Shown one piece after another: positions 16,241 to 23,331 of a stretch of DNA of 64,000 nucleotides. This stretch comes from Gammaproteobacteria bacterium (GTDB lineage: Bacteria; Pseudomonadota; Gammaproteobacteria; Steroidobacterales; GCA-2729495). The notes beneath the pieces were generated by a model. It was not told the DNA's origin and searched no databases. It saw only the letters and a list, made by a program, of their open reading frames with translations. A program made the position numbers and the translations under genes. Position 1 is the stretch's first letter. Each line of letters begins with the position of its first letter. The DNA lies in the NCBI GenBank assembly GCA_015709695.1, contig CP054183.1, positions 1,264,992-1,328,991 of the forward strand, given 5' to 3'.

Positions 16241-17724
16241 TGAGCTGGTTCTCCAAACTTCGGCGCGGCATGTTTGGCGGCCCGTCGCCGACTTACGACG
16301 GTATCGGCGGTGGTCGACGTGCGATCGCCTGGCAGGTCGGAAATCCTGGTGCCGTTGCCGCGCTGGCCTTCACCCAGAACGAGCTCCGCGCCAAAAGCCG
16401 CGATCTGGTGCGACGCAACGCGTGGGCGGCCGCCGGCGTGGAGGCCTTCGTCGCCAACGCGATCGGCACGGGGATCAAGCCGCAGTCGATGCTTTCGGAC
16501 AACGCACTGCGGGAAGCCATTCACGCCCTCTGGTGGGAGTGGTGCAGCGATGCCGATGCAGCCGGCTTGACAGACTTCTACGGCCTGCAAGCACTCGCCT
16601 GCCGGGCAATGCTGGAAGGCGGAGAGGCTCTGGTGCGGCTGCGCTATCGCCGACCCAAAGACGGTCTGGCGGTTGGTCTCCAGCTCCAGCTGCTGGAACC
16701 CGAACACTTGCCCACGACGATGAACCTGGAGCTACCTTCCGGCAACGTGGTTCGGGCCGGCATCGAGTTCGATCGGCTCGGCCGCCGCGTCGCCTACCAC
16801 CTGTATCGCTCGCACCCCGGTGATGGCGCCTTGGCGCCGATGTCCGGCACGGGTGGCATGGACACCGTGCGCGTGCCTGCCTCCGAGATCATCCACCTGT
16901 TCCGTCCGCTGCGCCCTGGCCAGATCCGGGGCGAGCCGTGGTTGGCGCGGGCGCTGGTCAAACTCAATGAGCTGGATCAGTACGACGACGCCGAACTGGT
17001 GCGCAAAAAGACGGCGGCGATGTTCGCGGGCTTCATCACCCGCCTGGCGCCCGAGGACACCCTCATGGGCGAAGGGCTGGCGGACGCCAACGGCGTGTCC
17101 CTGGCAGGACTGGAACCCGGGACCATGCAGTTACTGGAACCTGGCGAGGACGTGAAATTCAGCCAACCGGCAGACGTCGGTGCCAGCTACGCCGAATTTC
17201 TGCGCATGCAGTTCCGGGCCGTCGCTGCCGCGATGGGCATCACTTACGAGATGCTCACCGGTGATCTGACGCAGGTGAACTATTCGTCAATCCGCGCCGG
17301 ATTGCTGGAGTTTCGTCGCCGCTGCGAAGCGATCCAGCATGGCGTGATCGTCCACCAGCTCTGCCGCCCGATCTGGCGCGCATGGATGGAACAGGCTGCG
17401 CTCGAAGGTGCACTCGATCTGCCGGGCTTTGTCGAACGCAAGCGGGAATACCTGGCCGCGAAGTGGATTCCGCAGGGCTGGCAGTGGGTAGATCCGAAGA
17501 AGGAGTTCGACGCGATGCTCATCGCGATTCGCGCCGGACTGCTCTCACGTTCCGAAGCAATTTCCGCCTTCGGCTACGACGCTGAAGACATCGACCGCGA
17601 GATCGCGGCCGACAACCAACGTGCCGATGAGCTGGGGCTGGTCTTCGACTCCGACCCGCGCCACGACAAAGCGCCCATCGCGACGGCCGCCCCGGCTCCG
17701 GCGCAAGAACCCCAGGACAACTGA
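16240..17724 (+). CDS. Phage portal protein (lambda gpB family)
   Basis: A 494-residue protein. Typical features include NAWAAAGVEAFVANAIGTGIKP near the N terminus, a central region with MLEGGEALVRLRY and LQLLEPEHLP, and FRAVAAAMGITYEMLTGDLTQVNYSSIRAG in the C-terminal half, a hallmark of lambda-type portals. It forms the dodecameric DNA channel at one capsid vertex and the dock for terminase. The ATG at 16240 overlaps the gpW stop. The C terminus is Pro/Ala-rich. Confidence 0.93.
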   Translation: MSWFSKLRRGMFGGPSPTYDGIGGGRRAIAWQVGNPGAVAALAFTQNELRAKSRDLVRRNAWAAAGVEAFVANAIGTGIKPQSMLSDNALREAIHALWWEWCSDADAAGLTDFYGLQALACRAMLEGGEALVRLRYRRPKDGLAVGLQLQLLEPEHLPTTMNLELPSGNVVRAGIEFDRLGRRVAYHLYRSHPGDGALAPMSGTGGMDTVRVPASEIIHLFRPLRPGQIRGEPWLARALVKLNELDQYDDAELVRKKTAAMFAGFITRLAPEDTLMGEGLADANGVSLAGLEPGTMQLLEPGEDVKFSQPADVGASYAEFLRMQFRAVAAAMGITYEMLTGDLTQVNYSSIRAGLLEFRRRCEAIQHGVIVHQLCRPIWRAWMEQAALEGALDLPGFVERKREYLAAKWIPQGWQWVDPKKEFDAMLIAIRAGLLSRSEAISAFGYDAEDIDREIAADNQRADELGLVFDSDPRHDKAPIATAAPAPAQEPQDN

Positions 17725-17725
17725 C

Positions 17726-19045
17726 ATGCAGCTCGTACACCTGGCGTCCCGTCTCTACGGGACGCCGCTTCTCATTGCGCGTTCGAAACTGGACGTGATC
17801 CTGTCCGTCCTCGGCCCGCGCATCGGATTGCCCGAGATCGATGCTGCCGTCCCGCTTCCCACTTCGAAACCGGGCACTTCGGTCGGGCAGCCCGGCATCG
17901 CGATCATTCCCGTGCACGGCACCCTGGTACGACGGGCGATGGGACTGGAGGCGGCGTCTGGCCTGACCTCCTATGGGGAGATCGCGGCACGCCTCGACGC
18001 CGCGCTGGCGGACCCACAGGTCAGCGGCATCCTGCTCGACCTAGATTCGCCCGGCGGCGAAGCGGGTGGCGTGTTTGAGCTGGCCGAGCGGATTCGCGCC
18101 GCCAACGACATCAAGCCGGTCTGGGCGCATGCCAATGACTCCGCGTACTCGGCGGCTTACGCGATTGCCGCCGCCGCATCACGCCTGACCCTGTCCCAAA
18201 CCGCCGGGGTGGGGTCCATCGGTGTTATTGCGCTGCACGTCGATCAGTCGGTCAAGGATGCCAAGGACGGCATCGACTTCACCGCAATCTACGCCGGCCA
18301 CCACAAAAACGACTTTTCTCCCCACGCGCCGCTGTCGCCACAGGCGGCTTCCACCCTGCAGGCGGAAGTGGATCGGCTCTACGGAATCTTCGTCAGCCAG
18401 GTCGCGCAAATGCGAGCTCTGGACAGCGATGCCGTGCGGGCGACCGAAGCCAGCCTGCTCTTCGGCGAGGCTGCTGTGACGGCAGGCCTGGCTGACGCGG
18501 TGATGAGTTTCGATCAGGTCCTGATCGAGTTCTCCAACGCACTGGATGCGCAACGCCGGCTGGCGACACCCAGTACGGGCGCCGCGAAACGCGGCCCGCT
18601 CGCCCGTGCCTCGCCTGCTTCACGGAACGCACGCCCGCAGATTTCCAGCCAACAACAGTCTCATTTGGAGAAAACCATGACCGATCACGAACAGCAGCCC
18701 CCTCTGGACGAATCCGAGCCGGAGGCCACGCCAGACCCGGCAGACACCCCAGCGCAAGAACCCACCACCCCGCCCGTGTCTGCATCGCTCGTCGGTGCGC
18801 ACGCCAACGGCCGGATCGAGGCACAAGCCATTGCCGAGATCTGCCTGATCGCAGGCACGCCACAGCGCACGGCGGAATTCCTCGCATCCGGGATGAACGA
18901 GGCCCAAGTCCGCCGCGCACTGCTCGAGGCTCGCGCTGAACAGCCAGAGATTACCTCGCGCATCACCGCCGATGCGGGAACCACCGTGCGGCCGGAGAGC
19001 AGCCCGGTCGTTGCCGCCGTCAAGAAACTCGCCACGAAGGAGTAA
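17726..19045 (+). CDS. S49 family head maturation protease with scaffold (gpC/Nu3-like)
   Basis: A 439-residue protein. The N-terminal 300 residues are a ClpP/SppA-fold S49 protease: IAIIPVHGTL, LLDLDSPGGEAGG, the nucleophile region NDSAYSAAYAIA (about 137-148), AGVGSIGVI, and the lysine-bearing AGHHKND segment. After a basic linker the last 122 residues are acidic and disordered, then helical, and match a scaffold. An in-frame internal start at 18677 has its own ribosome binding site, as in lambda C/Nu3. The protease processes capsid and portal during prohead maturation. Confidence 0.9.
   Translation: MQLVHLASRLYGTPLLIARSKLDVILSVLGPRIGLPEIDAAVPLPTSKPGTSVGQPGIAIIPVHGTLVRRAMGLEAASGLTSYGEIAARLDAALADPQVSGILLDLDSPGGEAGGVFELAERIRAANDIKPVWAHANDSAYSAAYAIAAAASRLTLSQTAGVGSIGVIALHVDQSVKDAKDGIDFTAIYAGHHKNDFSPHAPLSPQAASTLQAEVDRLYGIFVSQVAQMRALDSDAVRATEASLLFGEAAVTAGLADAVMSFDQVLIEFSNALDAQRRLATPSTGAAKRGPLARASPASRNARPQISSQQQSHLEKTMTDHEQQPPLDESEPEATPDPADTPAQEPTTPPVSASLVGAHANGRIEAQAIAEICLIAGTPQRTAEFLASGMNEAQVRRALLEARAEQPEITSRITADAGTTVRPESSPVVAAVKKLATKE
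18677..19045 (+). CDS. Nested capsid scaffold protein (Nu3-like), internal start
   Basis: ATG 18677 is in frame inside the protease gene and preceded by TTGGAG at a spacing of six bases. It would give a 122-residue acidic protein (MTDHEQQPPLDESEPEATPD...) with a helical end, the composition of a scaffold. Lambda expresses Nu3 in just this way. The internal start is inferred from sequence. Confidence 0.65.
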   Translation: MTDHEQQPPLDESEPEATPDPADTPAQEPTTPPVSASLVGAHANGRIEAQAIAEICLIAGTPQRTAEFLASGMNEAQVRRALLEARAEQPEITSRITADAGTTVRPESSPVVAAVKKLATKE

Positions 19046-19048
19046 GCC

Positions 19049-19426
19049 ATGTCTGCCATTCAGGAAACCAACAACCTCGGTGATCTCCTCAAGTACGAGG
19101 CGCCGAATCTCTATTCACGCGACCTGGCCTCGGTCGCTGCCGGTCAAAACCTGCAGCTCGGCGCCATCGTCGGCCGCGACAGTACGACCGGCAAGCTGAA
19201 AGCGCTCGACCCGGCCGCCACCGATGGCACTGAGAACGCGGTCGGCGTGCTCGCCGCTGACGTGGACGCGACCCTGATCGACCGGGAAGACGCGCTGCTG
19301 ATCTCCCGCCACGCCATCGTCGCCAGCCATGCCCTGGTGTGGCCGGTCGCCATCACCCCTACCGAGAAGGCCACTGCGATCGCTCAGATCGAAGCGCGTG
19401 GCGTCCTCGTCCGAACCGCCGCCTGA
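19049..19426 (+). CDS. Head decoration protein (lambda gpD-like)
   Basis: A 125-residue protein, located 3 bases after the protease stop with the ribosome binding site AAGGAG. The pattern LGDLLKYEAPNLYSRD...VAAGQNLQLGAIVG and the C-terminal EKATAIAQIEARGVLVR match HDPD-type decoration proteins that cap capsid three-fold sites. It precedes the major capsid gene, as in lambda D-E. Confidence 0.9.
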   Translation: MSAIQETNNLGDLLKYEAPNLYSRDLASVAAGQNLQLGAIVGRDSTTGKLKALDPAATDGTENAVGVLAADVDATLIDREDALLISRHAIVASHALVWPVAITPTEKATAIAQIEARGVLVRTAA

Positions 19427-19440
19427 TTTAGGAGACAACC

Positions 19441-20442
19441 ATGCAGAACCCTTTTACCAATCCCGCGTTCTCGATGGCAGCGCTCACAGCGGCCATCAAC
19501 ATTCTCCCCAACCGGTACGGCCGAATCGAGGATCTGGGCCTGATGCCGGCCAAGCCCGTGCGCCAGCGACAAGTCATCGTCGAGGAGATGAACGGCGTAC
19601 TGAACCTGCTGCCGACCTTGCCGCCGGGCGCCCCGGGCACGGTCGGTGTGCGCGGTAAGCGCACCTTGCGTTCGTTCGTGATCCCCCACATCCCGCATGA
19701 CGACGTCGTCCTGCCGGAAGAGGTTCAGGGCATCCGCGCTTTTGGTTCCGAGACTGAAACGGAAGCCGTCGCGGGCGTCATCGCGCGCCATCTGGAGACG
19801 ATGCGCAACAAGCACGCGATCACGCTGGAGCACCTGCGCATGGGCGCGCTCAAGGGCGTCATCCTGGATGCCGATGGCTCCGTGCTGTATGACCTGTTCG
19901 ACGAGTTCGACATCACGCCGCAGACCATCGCCTACGACCTCGGCAATGCCGGCACCAATGTGAAGGCGAAATGCCTCGCGACCCTGGCCGCGATCGAGGA
20001 CAACCTCAAGGGCGAATTCATGACCGGTGTGCACTGCCTGTGCTCGCCCGAGTTCTTCGCCGCCCTGACCGGTCATGCCAAGGTCGAGAAAGCGTTCGAG
20101 AACTGGCAGCAGGGCGCCATCCTGATCAACGACGTGCGCCGGGGCTTCACCTACGCCGGCATCACCTTCGAGGAGTATCGCGGGCAGGCAACCGATCCCA
20201 CCGGCACCACCCGTCGCTTTATCGCGGCTGGCGAGGCCCATGCCTTCCCGCTGGGTACGGTGGATACCTTCGGCACCTACTTCGCGCCGGCTGACTTCAA
20301 CGAGACGGTCAACACCATCGGGCAGACGCTCTATGCCAAGCAGGAGCCGCGCAAGTTCGATCGTGGCACCGACCTGCATACCCAATCGAATCCGCTGCCC
20401 ATGTGCCACCGCCCGGGTGTGCTCGTGAAGCTGACGGTGTGA
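19441..20442 (+). CDS. Major capsid protein (lambda gpE family)
   Basis: A 333-residue protein with MQNPFTNPAFSMAALTAAIN at the N terminus and QEPRKFDRGTDLHTQSNPLP near the C terminus, both typical of the gpE family. The ribosome binding site TAGGAGAC precedes it. It forms the HK97-fold capsid shell. Its stop overlaps the next gene's ATG (TGATG). Confidence 0.93.
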   Translation: MQNPFTNPAFSMAALTAAINILPNRYGRIEDLGLMPAKPVRQRQVIVEEMNGVLNLLPTLPPGAPGTVGVRGKRTLRSFVIPHIPHDDVVLPEEVQGIRAFGSETETEAVAGVIARHLETMRNKHAITLEHLRMGALKGVILDADGSVLYDLFDEFDITPQTIAYDLGNAGTNVKAKCLATLAAIEDNLKGEFMTGVHCLCSPEFFAALTGHAKVEKAFENWQQGAILINDVRRGFTYAGITFEEYRGQATDPTGTTRRFIAAGEAHAFPLGTVDTFGTYFAPADFNETVNTIGQTLYAKQEPRKFDRGTDLHTQSNPLPMCHRPGVLVKLTV

Positions 20443-20726
20443 TGGTGCGCATCGAGGACTTCTATGAGGCCGCTAGCCGGTCTGGCTTGCTGGTGGATGC
20501 GGAAATCGATGGCCACACCATCGCTGTCGATTTCCGCTCTCCGGACGAGAGCGTCCTCGACGGGCTCGCCCTGTCTGCCGACTACACGATCCGCTTTCCA
20601 GCCTCGGTGCTGCCTGCCCTGGCAGCGGGTAACACCGTGTCCATCGCTGGCAACACGTATCGCGTCCGCGATATCCGCAGCATCGGCGACGGCAGCGAAC
20701 GGCGCGCTTCACTCTCTCGACTCTGA
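20442..20726 (+). CDS. Phage head-tail joining / connector protein
   Basis: A 94-residue beta-rich protein (VDAEIDGHTIAVDFRSPDES...VSIAGNTYRVRDI) overlapping the capsid stop. Size, fold prediction and place between capsid and tail terminator fit the lambda gpFII-like or ATP-binding sugar-transporter-like connector group. The precise family is not certain. Confidence 0.65.
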   Translation: MVRIEDFYEAASRSGLLVDAEIDGHTIAVDFRSPDESVLDGLALSADYTIRFPASVLPALAAGNTVSIAGNTYRVRDIRSIGDGSERRASLSRL

Positions 20727-20738
20727 GGACCCCCACTC

Positions 20739-21164
20739 ATGAACTCCATCCGCGAGCGCATCTTGCGGGAGGTCGTCGCGCGCCTCACTGCCGGGGTGGC
20801 GCCCACGCCGGTGCTGCGCTTTCCGACCGTGCCGGTGACGCGGGAGGCCAGCCCAGCGCTGCTGCTATTTGCCGAAGGCGACAGCATCAGCGCGCATGCC
20901 AACAACCTCGTCGACCGGCTGCTGATGGTGCGTTTGGTAGCCGTGGCTCGTGGGGACGATGCCTTCGATCAAGCCGATCTGGCCGTCGTCGCCGCCCACG
21001 CAGCCCTGATGAGCGACACCAACCTTGGCGGTCTGGCACTGGCCCTGCGCGAGGTGGATTGCGAGTGGGACCCGGAGGACGCCGACGCCGGAGCCGTGGC
21101 GCTGCCTGCTCGCTACGAGATCCGCTACCGCACCCACGCACTTGATCTGACCCGACCTGGATAG
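20739..21164 (+). CDS. Phage tail terminator / minor tail protein (gpU-like)
   Basis: A 141-residue protein beginning MNSIRERILREVVARLTAG, followed by alternating strands and a C-terminal ARYEIRYRTH. This layout is typical of tail terminator/completion proteins (gpU, gpZ or DUF3168-like) and it lies just upstream of the tail tube gene. It would cap the tail and join it to the head. Assignment is by pattern and position. Confidence 0.65.
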   Translation: MNSIRERILREVVARLTAGVAPTPVLRFPTVPVTREASPALLLFAEGDSISAHANNLVDRLLMVRLVAVARGDDAFDQADLAVVAAHAALMSDTNLGGLALALREVDCEWDPEDADAGAVALPARYEIRYRTHALDLTRPG

Positions 21165-21170
21165 CCCGAC

Positions 21171-21350
21171 ATGAACATCGAACTACTGAAACCCCATACC
21201 CATGCCGGCGTTAGCTTCGCGCCGGGCGATCTGCTCGTCCTCGACGAGGCCGCTGCACGCTGGCTGATCGATGCCGGCGTCGCCAAAGCCACCGACAGCA
21301 TCGATGAGCCGATCGGCACACCTCAACCCACTGCACGCAAGGGAGACTGA
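21171..21350 (+). CDS. Small phage protein between tail terminator and tube
   Basis: A 59-residue frame MNIELLKPHTHAGVSFAPGDLLVLDEAAARWLIDAGVA... ending two bases before the tube gene. The pattern of a short strand-rich domain (L.P..HAG....PGD.L.LDE..A..L...GVA) is common to small proteins in Mu- and lambda-like tail modules. Translation gives a convincing protein with a normal start. Function unknown. Confidence 0.7.
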   Translation: MNIELLKPHTHAGVSFAPGDLLVLDEAAARWLIDAGVAKATDSIDEPIGTPQPTARKGD

Positions 21351-21352
21351 CC

Positions 21353-22105
21353 ATGCCTTACTTTTCTGGACAAGGGCGCGTTTACATCGGCGCCCGCGAC
21401 ATCACCGGCAAGCCCCAGGGTTTGAACTACGTGGGCAATGTGCCCGAGCTAAAAGTCTCTCTCTCGGTGGAAACCTTGGAACACCAGGAGTCCACCAGCG
21501 GCCAGCGCCTGACCGACCTGCAGCTGATCAAGACCAAGAAGGGTGAGTTCGCCTGCACGCTGGAAGAGCTGATCGCGGTCAACCTGGGCTTGGCGCTGTA
21601 CGGCACGACCACCGACCAGGTCAGCGGTACGGTGACCGCCGAGGTGCTGCCTAACCCCGTCACCCTGGGTAGTCTCTACCTGCTGGCCAAGCAGAACGTC
21701 TCGACCGTGGTGGTCAAGGATTCCACCGCCACCCCCAAGACGCTGCCGGCAGGCCAGTACACCCTCAACGCCAAGCATGGTTCGCTGGCGATCAACGACA
21801 AGACCACCGGCGGCCCCTACGTGGAGCCGTTCAAGGTGGACTACGCCTACGGCGCGGCCCAGAGCACGGCGATGTTCACCCAACCGCTGCCCGAGCGCTG
21901 GGTGCGCTTCGAGGGACTGAACACGGCTGACGGCAACCGCGAAGTCGTGATCGATCTCTACCGCGTGGCAATCAATCCGGCCAAGGAGCTCTCGGTCATC
22001 ACCGACGAACTGCTCAAGTTCGAGCTGTCGGGCCAGGTGCTGGCCGACACTCTGAAGCCTGCCGCCGGCGATCTTGGCCAGTTCGGCCGCATCGTGCTGC
22101 TGTGA
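21353..22105 (+). CDS. Major tail tube protein
   Basis: A 250-residue protein (MPYFSGQGRVYIGARD...) with YVGNVPELKVSLSVETLEHQESTSG and further strands, typical of siphovirus tube proteins. It is followed by the G/T-type chaperone pair and a tape measure gene, which fixes its role by synteny. It should polymerise into the tail tube around the tape measure protein. Confidence 0.85.
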   Translation: MPYFSGQGRVYIGARDITGKPQGLNYVGNVPELKVSLSVETLEHQESTSGQRLTDLQLIKTKKGEFACTLEELIAVNLGLALYGTTTDQVSGTVTAEVLPNPVTLGSLYLLAKQNVSTVVVKDSTATPKTLPAGQYTLNAKHGSLAINDKTTGGPYVEPFKVDYAYGAAQSTAMFTQPLPERWVRFEGLNTADGNREVVIDLYRVAINPAKELSVITDELLKFELSGQVLADTLKPAAGDLGQFGRIVLL

Positions 22106-22113
22106 GGTGAGTG

Positions 22114-22512
22114 ATGAACGACTTCGACGCGTTTCCACCCACCCCGCTGACCTTGGAAATCGCGGAGATCGTGCTGGCGATCACGCCTATTCGCATCGGC
22201 GAGATCCCGGCGCTGCTCGCTGCGGTTCGGCCCTTCGCGCACCGATTGGTCGACGGGGATCCGGACTGGCTGGCGCTGCTGGCGGACCACGGCGACGCAC
22301 TGATCACGGCAATCGCCGTGGCCTCACGCCGTCCCCAGGAGTGGGTCTCAGGGCTGGCGATGGACGACGCCATCCGACTGGCCACCGCCTTGTTTGAGGT
22401 GAATGCGGATTTTTTCGTGCAGCGGGTGGTGCCGACGATCCAGCACGCCGCCGCCCGGATCAATGCACAAATGAGCGGTCCCTTGGCTGGGCTCACGCCA
22501 TCCACCGTTTGA
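22114..22512 (+). CDS. Tail assembly chaperone, G-like
   Basis: A 132-residue helical protein located between tube and tape measure genes, the place of lambda gpG. ATG 22114 is preceded by GAGGTGAG. Its stop (TGA 22510-22512) overlaps a TTG start at 22509 of the next small frame, so the pair is arranged like G and T of lambda but without a visible slippery heptamer. Confidence 0.75.
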   Translation: MNDFDAFPPTPLTLEIAEIVLAITPIRIGEIPALLAAVRPFAHRLVDGDPDWLALLADHGDALITAIAVASRRPQEWVSGLAMDDAIRLATALFEVNADFFVQRVVPTIQHAAARINAQMSGPLAGLTPSTV

Positions 22513-22700
22513 TCCATGCCGGACACCGGCTGCCGGATGTCCTGGACTACACGCTCGCGCAGATGACTGCGTTTCTCGATGCCGAAGCGCGTCGTGACCG
22601 TGAGCACGCCAGTCTGCTTCTTGGGGTGACGGCGGTGGCCAGCCAAGGCGACAAGCGATCCATCGAACGGCTACAGCGGGAGCTCGATCGTGAAGATTGA
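22509..22700 (+). CDS. Tail assembly chaperone, T-like (TTG start)
   Basis: A 63-residue frame (LIHAGHRLPDVLDYTLAQMTAFLDAEARRDREHASLLLGVTAVAS...) in the -1 frame relative to the G-like gene. The DYTLAQ..AFL...AR....A pattern is typical of the second tail chaperone of phages with GTA-like tails. It starts at TTG inside TTGA, sharing bases with the preceding stop, so re-initiation is the likely mechanism. Confidence 0.65.
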   Translation: MIHAGHRLPDVLDYTLAQMTAFLDAEARRDREHASLLLGVTAVASQGDKRSIERLQRELDRED

Positions 22701-23331
22701 TCTGACCGCCTCAGGACTGTTCGATGCTCGGCAATTCAATGCCTGGTCCACCGAGCGCCGCGATGCCATCCGGTCGGCGCTCAAGCGCGGTATGCAATCC
22801 GGTGGCCGCGAAGTACGCGACGCGGCACGCACACAGATGCGCGGTGCGTTCAACGTCAAGCGCAACAGCTTCGTCTCCTCGATGCAGGCCAAGGTGCTGG
22901 ACAAGAAGACCGATCGCCTGCCGGCCTTGCTGGTGGGCAGCAAGATCCCCTGGCTGGGTTTGCACGAAAAAGGCGGCACGGTCTCCGGCAATCTGCTGAT
23001 CCCGCTGCTTCCTGGACGGATCGGGCCTAAGCGCTTCAAGGCAGTGGTCGATGGCTTGCTGCGATCAGGCAACGCGTTCTTCGTCGAGAAGAACGGCAAG
23101 GTCATCTTGATGGCCGAGAACATCCGCGAGAACGCCTCCCAACTCACCCGCTTCAAGCGGGCCGAGCGCGCTCGCACTGGCGCCAAACAGATCAAACGCG
23201 GCCAGGAGATTCCGATCGCCGTGCTGGTCAAGTCCGTCTCACTCAAGCGGCGGCTGGACCTGACCGGCGCTGTCCAGCGGTCCCTGCCGCGTTTGGCAGG
23301 CGCAATTCAGAAAGAACTGGCGAAATCCTGA
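22690..23331 (+). CDS. Phage tail-module protein (DUF6441-like)
   Basis: A 213-residue basic protein starting at GTG 22690, which overlaps the previous gene by 11 bases and precedes the tape measure gene by a 1-base overlap. It contains GGREVRDAARTQMRGAF, LHEKGGTVSGNLLIPL and a helical basic C terminus. I recall such proteins as DUF6441 of tail modules; the name is from memory. A tail completion or tape-measure-associated role is inferred. Confidence 0.65.
   Translation: MKIDLTASGLFDARQFNAWSTERRDAIRSALKRGMQSGGREVRDAARTQMRGAFNVKRNSFVSSMQAKVLDKKTDRLPALLVGSKIPWLGLHEKGGTVSGNLLIPLLPGRIGPKRFKAVVDGLLRSGNAFFVEKNGKVILMAENIRENASQLTRFKRAERARTGAKQIKRGQEIPIAVLVKSVSLKRRLDLTGAVQRSLPRLAGAIQKELAKS

Noticed and set aside
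22500..22515. Programmed -1 frameshift between tail chaperones
   Set aside because: The codons before the stop (TCC ACC GTT TGA) do not form a slippery heptamer, and a TTG start overlaps the stop.
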